Both the position numbers and the translations under genes were made by a program. DNA of 8,518 nucleotides, from NCBI GenBank assembly GCA_964410015.1, contig CAYPFV010000143.1, positions 1 to 8,518 on the forward strand, read 5' to 3'. Each line of letters opens with the position of its first letter. Within the stretch, counting starts at the first letter, position 1. This document shows positions 5,927-8,518 of the stretch, one piece after another. This DNA is from SKVR01 sp964410015 (lineage in GTDB: Bacteria; Bacteroidota; Bacteroidia; Bacteroidales; UBA7960). The notes beneath the pieces are model-generated. The model had not been told where the DNA came from. It made no database searches and was given only the letters and a program-made list of their open reading frames with translations.

Positions 5927-7462
5927 TTATGCAAATATGGAAGTGTTTAGGTCTGACCGGTAATAAACACCAACATTAGATTTTCTTTTCAAAGATGCTG
6001 CGATCACCATCAAACAAACTTTTGCTTTGTTAATGGTTTCTTTGGATTGCAAAGAAGGTTCTCTTTTGTCGATGATTTTGAGCAGATTTAATATTTGATT
6101 GATTTTAGTTTTTGCTTTTTCCAGATGATGATAATCCCTGTCGAGAGACACATAAGTACTCATAATATGTTTCATTTGAGTATCCATCCAGGTAATTCTT
6201 TTGTTTTCCTGATTTTTGATCACCGGAAGGTGGTTTTGAAATGAATCTTCAATTTTCTGGTGTGCTATGGGCGTTTTTTTCGTTTGCTCCTTGAGTTGTT
6301 GGTTTACTGCATTAGCAGTGCGTATCGAAAAAACAGCGGCTTCGAGCAGCGAATTGCTTGCCAGTCTGTTGGCACCATGCACTCCTGTAAAGGCACATTC
6401 GCCACAGGCGTATAAACCTTCTCTTCCAGTTCTGCCGAAATAATCTGTTTTTATACCACCAATAGCATAATGAGCTACAGGAGATACAGGTATCCAGTTT
6501 TGAGTAATGTTAATACCTTTATTTTTGCATTTTTCGTAAATCATTGGAAACCTGTTCCGTATGAACTCAGGGTCTTTGTGTGTAACATCCAGATAAACAA
6601 AAGAAGATTTATGTTTTTTCATTTCCTTTAAAATGGCTCTTGCCACTACATCGCGGGGGGCAAGGTCTTCCATAGGATGATAACCGGGCATAAACCTCTG
6701 ACCTTTTATATTTCTTAAAACACCTCCTTCGCCTCTTACAGCTTCTGATATCAAAAGCATATGACCGTTTTTGTTTTCATATAATGCCGTTGGGTGAAAC
6801 TGCACAAACTCCATATCAGCCACTTTACAACCTTTTTCCTGTGCCATTACTAAACCATCACCCGAAGCTACCGAGGAGTTGGTAGTGGTTTTATAGATTT
6901 TGCCCAAACCACCTGTTGCGAGTATTACAGCATTGGATATACAGACTTCCCTTTTTCCGGTTTTGTCATAGGCTGCAACTCCTGTTATCCTGCCATCAGT
7001 TTCCAGTAATTGATATGCAAAACAATGCTCTTTAAAGTGTATGTTTTTTTTACTTAGTGCGCTTTCATACAAGGCATCTATAACAGATTTTCCGGTTTCA
7101 TCTTTTACGTGCAATATACTATTTTGGGTATGTCCGCCTTCGCGTGTTAAATGAAATTCTCCCCAGGGTGTCCGGTCAAAATTAACTCCTTCCTTAAGCA
7201 ATGCGTTTAACACCTCGGTAGTTTCCGTGGTCATGATCTTTAATGCATCATAATTGTTTTTATAGCAACCTGCCTCCAGGGTATCGTTGTAGTGCACATC
7301 CTTATCCCCTTTCAGTGCTATACCACCCTGGGCAAGATAACTATTGCTTTCTTTAACTTTATCTTTTGTCAGAAGGGTAACCGAATAACTGCTTTTTATA
7401 TTCAGCGCTGTTAATAACCCGGATATTCCAGTTCCTATAATTAATACATCGGAAAATATCAT
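5927..7462 (-). CDS. nadB: L-aspartate oxidase
   Basis: This FAD enzyme of 511 residues oxidises L-aspartate to iminoaspartate, which NadA condenses with dihydroxyacetone phosphate to form quinolinate. It belongs to the succinate dehydrogenase/fumarate reductase flavoprotein family. The N-terminus has the dinucleotide fold GTGISG (10-15), then SYLAQGGIA (41-49). Active-site blocks are present: QFHPTALYE with His223, SEAVRGEGG (239-247), LAPRDVVARA with Arg270, VAHYAIGGIKTD with His331, and GECAFTGVHGANRLASNSLLEA with Arg366. These His and Arg residues appear to correspond to His244, Arg290, His351 and Arg386 of E. coli NadB. The C-terminal helical domain ends with SNVGVYYRSDL, close to the family pattern. 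One oddity is HTQNSILH (111-118), where most homologues I recall have Arg just before ILH. It is the first gene of a tight nadB-nadC-rarA cluster with a good promoter upstream. nadA is not in the window. Confidence 0.98.
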   Translation of the reverse strand: MIFSDVLIIGTGISGLLTALNIKSSYSVTLLTKDKVKESNSYLAQGGIALKGDKDVHYNDTLEAGCYKNNYDALKIMTTETTEVLNALLKEGVNFDRTPWGEFHLTREGGHTQNSILHVKDETGKSVIDALYESALSKKNIHFKEHCFAYQLLETDGRITGVAAYDKTGKREVCISNAVILATGGLGKIYKTTTNSSVASGDGLVMAQEKGCKVADMEFVQFHPTALYENKNGHMLLISEAVRGEGGVLRNIKGQRFMPGYHPMEDLAPRDVVARAILKEMKKHKSSFVYLDVTHKDPEFIRNRFPMIYEKCKNKGINITQNWIPVSPVAHYAIGGIKTDYFGRTGREGLYACGECAFTGVHGANRLASNSLLEAAVFSIRTANAVNQQLKEQTKKTPIAHQKIEDSFQNHLPVIKNQENKRITWMDTQMKHIMSTYVSLDRDYHHLEKAKTKINQILNLLKIIDKREPSLQSKETINKAKVCLMVIAASLKRKSNVGVYYRSDLNTSIFA

Positions 7463-7501
7463 GAAATTTTTATTGTTTTATTTGCTTATTTTTTCGGTTG
7501 C

Positions 7502-7517
7502 GTATCTGCAAAGATAC
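7502..7517. promoter_or_regulatory. Inverted repeat overlapping the nadB -7 box
   Basis: GTATC (7502-7506) and GATAC (7513-7517) form an inverted repeat with a 6-base spacer. It spans the proposed -7 box and transcription start of nadB. That is a suitable place for a repressor operator or a short hairpin at the start of the transcript. NAD synthesis genes are often repressed by nicotinamide-sensing regulators, but I do not recognise this as a known site. The arms are short, so chance is possible. Confidence 0.3.
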
Positions 7518-7538
7518 AAAGATTAATATCCCTGACAA
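7509..7538 (-). promoter_or_regulatory. Bacteroidota-type promoter of the nadB-nadC-rarA cluster
   Basis: On the minus strand TATCTTTG (7516-7509) matches the Bacteroidota -7 consensus TAnnTTTG exactly and is followed by C. TTG (7538-7536) lies 19 bases upstream, close to the expected spacing of the -33 element TTTG. Transcription should begin near 7502, giving a leader of about 40 bases before the nadB ATG at 7462. The leader is A-rich and has no clear Shine-Dalgarno sequence, which is usual for the phylum. Confidence 0.7.
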
Positions 7539-7812
7539 TGAATCCGGTAATCCGGTTGGTGCGGGTTGAACAATTCTAATGCTAAAAGTTCACATATGTT
7601 CTATCTTTTAAAACTTGAGAAATTATATATTGAAAGTAAATAAATTTTCAAATCAGATATAAAATCATTCAACATTGTAGTCATGAATTTGACTTTTTGA
7701 GTCTGAAATGAAATCAAGATGAACCGCACCATGGCATTTCTATTGACACACACGCGGATGATTATTGGCCTAATTGCAAAGCGAGTAGCGCTGAAATTAT
7801 GTTAGAAAACTT
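7539..7812. other. Intergenic region between the LysE exporter and nadB, no gene seen
   Basis: Apart from the nadB promoter next to it, I see no gene here. The best plus-strand frame (7719-7805) would encode only 28 residues. A minus-strand frame across about 7610-7770 has no recognisable motif. A 5-bp inverted repeat AGTCA/TGACT (7679-7694) followed by T5 is too weak to call a terminator. The stretch must hold the end of the exporter transcript, but no clear hairpin marks it. Confidence 0.5.
7541..7556. repeat. Tandem AATCCGGT duplication upstream of the nadB promoter
   Basis: The 8-mer AATCCGGT occurs twice in tandem (7541-7548 and 7549-7556), starting three bases upstream of the proposed -33 element of nadB. 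An activator or a second regulatory protein could bind here, but no known site is recognised and the duplication may be incidental. Confidence 0.4.
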
Positions 7813-8448
7813 CTATAAAAATAAAAACACTCGGATAAACATCACAATACCAAATACAACCAATGCTAAACCCACGAGCTTGTTTGCCCAGGTGAGTATC
7901 AGTATATTCAGGTATCTTCTAATTTTACTGGCAATAATGCTTTTTGTAATATCAGTAACAAAAACACTTATCAGTGCAGCCATAAAAAAATATACAAGTT
8001 CTTTGGTTCCTACCCCATATTTAGCACTGATAAAACTCACTACACCGAGCCAAAATATCAACAAAAACGGATTAAGTATGTTTAGAAAAAAACCTTTGAG
8101 CACAAAAGCAGCATATCCCCCACCGGTTATGCTTACTTTCACTTCGATACCCCTCTTGCTGTTCATCTTATATTTTTTAAAAAAAGTAGCAAATCCAAAA
8201 GCAATGAGTATAAAACCACCAAATATCCCAACCATAAATTGGTTTTCAGTGCTTTTGAGAAATTGCATAGCCCCAAGATAACTGAGTGCAATGAGGGTTA
8301 AATCGCTAAGGACGATACCAAGAGCGAAAAATATGCCTGATTGTCTTCCGTAATAGATGCTAGTTTGAATGAGTGCAATAAATGAGGGACCAATCAAAAA
8401 GGCAAGAGTAAAACCCAGGATAATACCCTCAAAAACTGATGACGGCAT
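7813..8448 (-). CDS. LysE-family amino acid exporter
   Basis: The 211-residue product is an inner-membrane protein of the LysE/RhtB superfamily, whose known members export lysine, homoserine, threonine or similar compounds using the proton gradient. Six hydrophobic segments lie at about 5-27, 38-60, 70-90, 115-140, 148-175 and 190-211. The family landmarks are GIILGFTLAFLIGPSFIALI (8-27), the G-x-x-x-G and LSDLTLIALSYLGA blocks of the second segment (38-60), and KGFFLNILNPFLLIFW (118-133) with the conserved Asn-Pro. A basic loop, KKYKMNSKRG (91-100), follows the third segment. The substrate cannot be predicted from sequence. Only 70 bases of upstream DNA are in the window and no clear promoter motif is visible. 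The 350-bp gap and the separate nadB promoter argue against an operon with nadB. Confidence 0.93.
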   Translation of the reverse strand: MPSSVFEGIILGFTLAFLIGPSFIALIQTSIYYGRQSGIFFALGIVLSDLTLIALSYLGAMQFLKSTENQFMVGIFGGFILIAFGFATFFKKYKMNSKRGIEVKVSITGGGYAAFVLKGFFLNILNPFLLIFWLGVVSFISAKYGVGTKELVYFFMAALISVFVTDITKSIIASKIRRYLNILILTWANKLVGLALVVFGIVMFIRVFLFL

Positions 8449-8482
8449 AATATATTCATCTGATTATAATTTGATTAAATAG

Positions 8483-8510
8483 GTCAGATGGAGCTCGCCA
8501 ACAGTCTGAC
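8483..8510. repeat. Inverted repeat upstream of the LysE exporter gene
   Basis: GTCAGA (8483-8488) and TCTGAC (8505-8510) are perfect inverted copies separated by 16 bases. The inner TGG (8489-8491) and CCA (8498-8500) can extend the pairing with a 4-base bulge. It lies 35-62 bases upstream of the exporter start, where an operator would sit. LysE-type genes are often controlled by LysR-type regulators, but no regulator gene is visible in the window. Confidence 0.35.
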
Positions 8511-8518
8511 TGCATGCT

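Noticed and set aside
7679..7698. Possible terminator AGTCA/TGACT followed by T5
   Set aside because: The stem is only 5 bp and AT-rich, and the T-run is on the plus strand, where no gene reads towards it.
7719..7805. Small plus-strand frame of 28 codons in the intergenic region
   Set aside because: It has no ribosome-binding signal, no family resemblance and a length expected by chance.
7799..8281. Plus-strand open frame of 160 codons opposite the LysE gene
   Set aside because: The minus-strand product has clear LysE motifs and six membrane segments, so the plus-strand frame is its shadow.
8481..8518. tRNA-like GGTCAGATGGAGCTC stretch at the window end
   Set aside because: It recalls a D-arm, but the upstream DNA is too AT-rich for an acceptor stem and no T-loop is visible before the window ends.

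Overview
The window looks like chromosomal DNA of a member of the Bacteroidota, probably near the Bacteroidales/Marinilabiliales, although the genus cannot be read from it. The evidence is low-to-moderate GC with A-rich leaders and few Shine-Dalgarno sequences, a good Bacteroidota-type promoter (TTG, 19 bases, TATCTTTG) before nadB, a lipoprotein with a YceI domain, a Tyr/His-rich secreted protein of a kind common in the phylum, and the remains of an IS1634-like element.

Layout. Bases 1-31 hold three helically phased repeats that end in a perfect DnaA-box sequence. Bases 197-1645 (+) encode a secreted protein of unknown function with an EF-hand-like loop, a Tyr/His/Trp-rich block and a long basic disordered tail, closed by a strong terminator at 1702-1732. 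Bases 1741-2731 are a small graveyard of mobile DNA: a 32-codon tail resembling the C-terminus of PD-(D/E)XK nuclease-family transposases abuts an 891-bp internally deleted IS1634-type element with matching ends. Everything from 2932 to 8448 lies on the minus strand: a YceI-like lipoprotein, rarA, nadC, nadB and a LysE-family exporter.

How the genes fit together. nadB and nadC are separated by 2 bases and rarA follows after 21 bases, so nadB-nadC-rarA reads as one transcript from the promoter at about 7509-7538. NadB oxidises L-aspartate to iminoaspartate, NadA (not in this window) makes quinolinate, and NadC turns that into nicotinate mononucleotide for NAD synthesis. RarA, an AAA+ ATPase acting at stalled replication forks, appears to be a passenger. 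The YceI lipoprotein lies 194 bp downstream of rarA and probably has its own promoter. A bidirectional-looking hairpin at 2811-2841 closes this side. The LysE exporter at 7813-8448 is separated from nadB by 350 bp with no convincing gene.

I see no undescribed multi-gene system here. The points worth a second look are the Tyr/His-rich secreted protein, the DnaA-box-like repeat, the degraded IS and the fragment beside it, and the inverted repeat over the nadB promoter.
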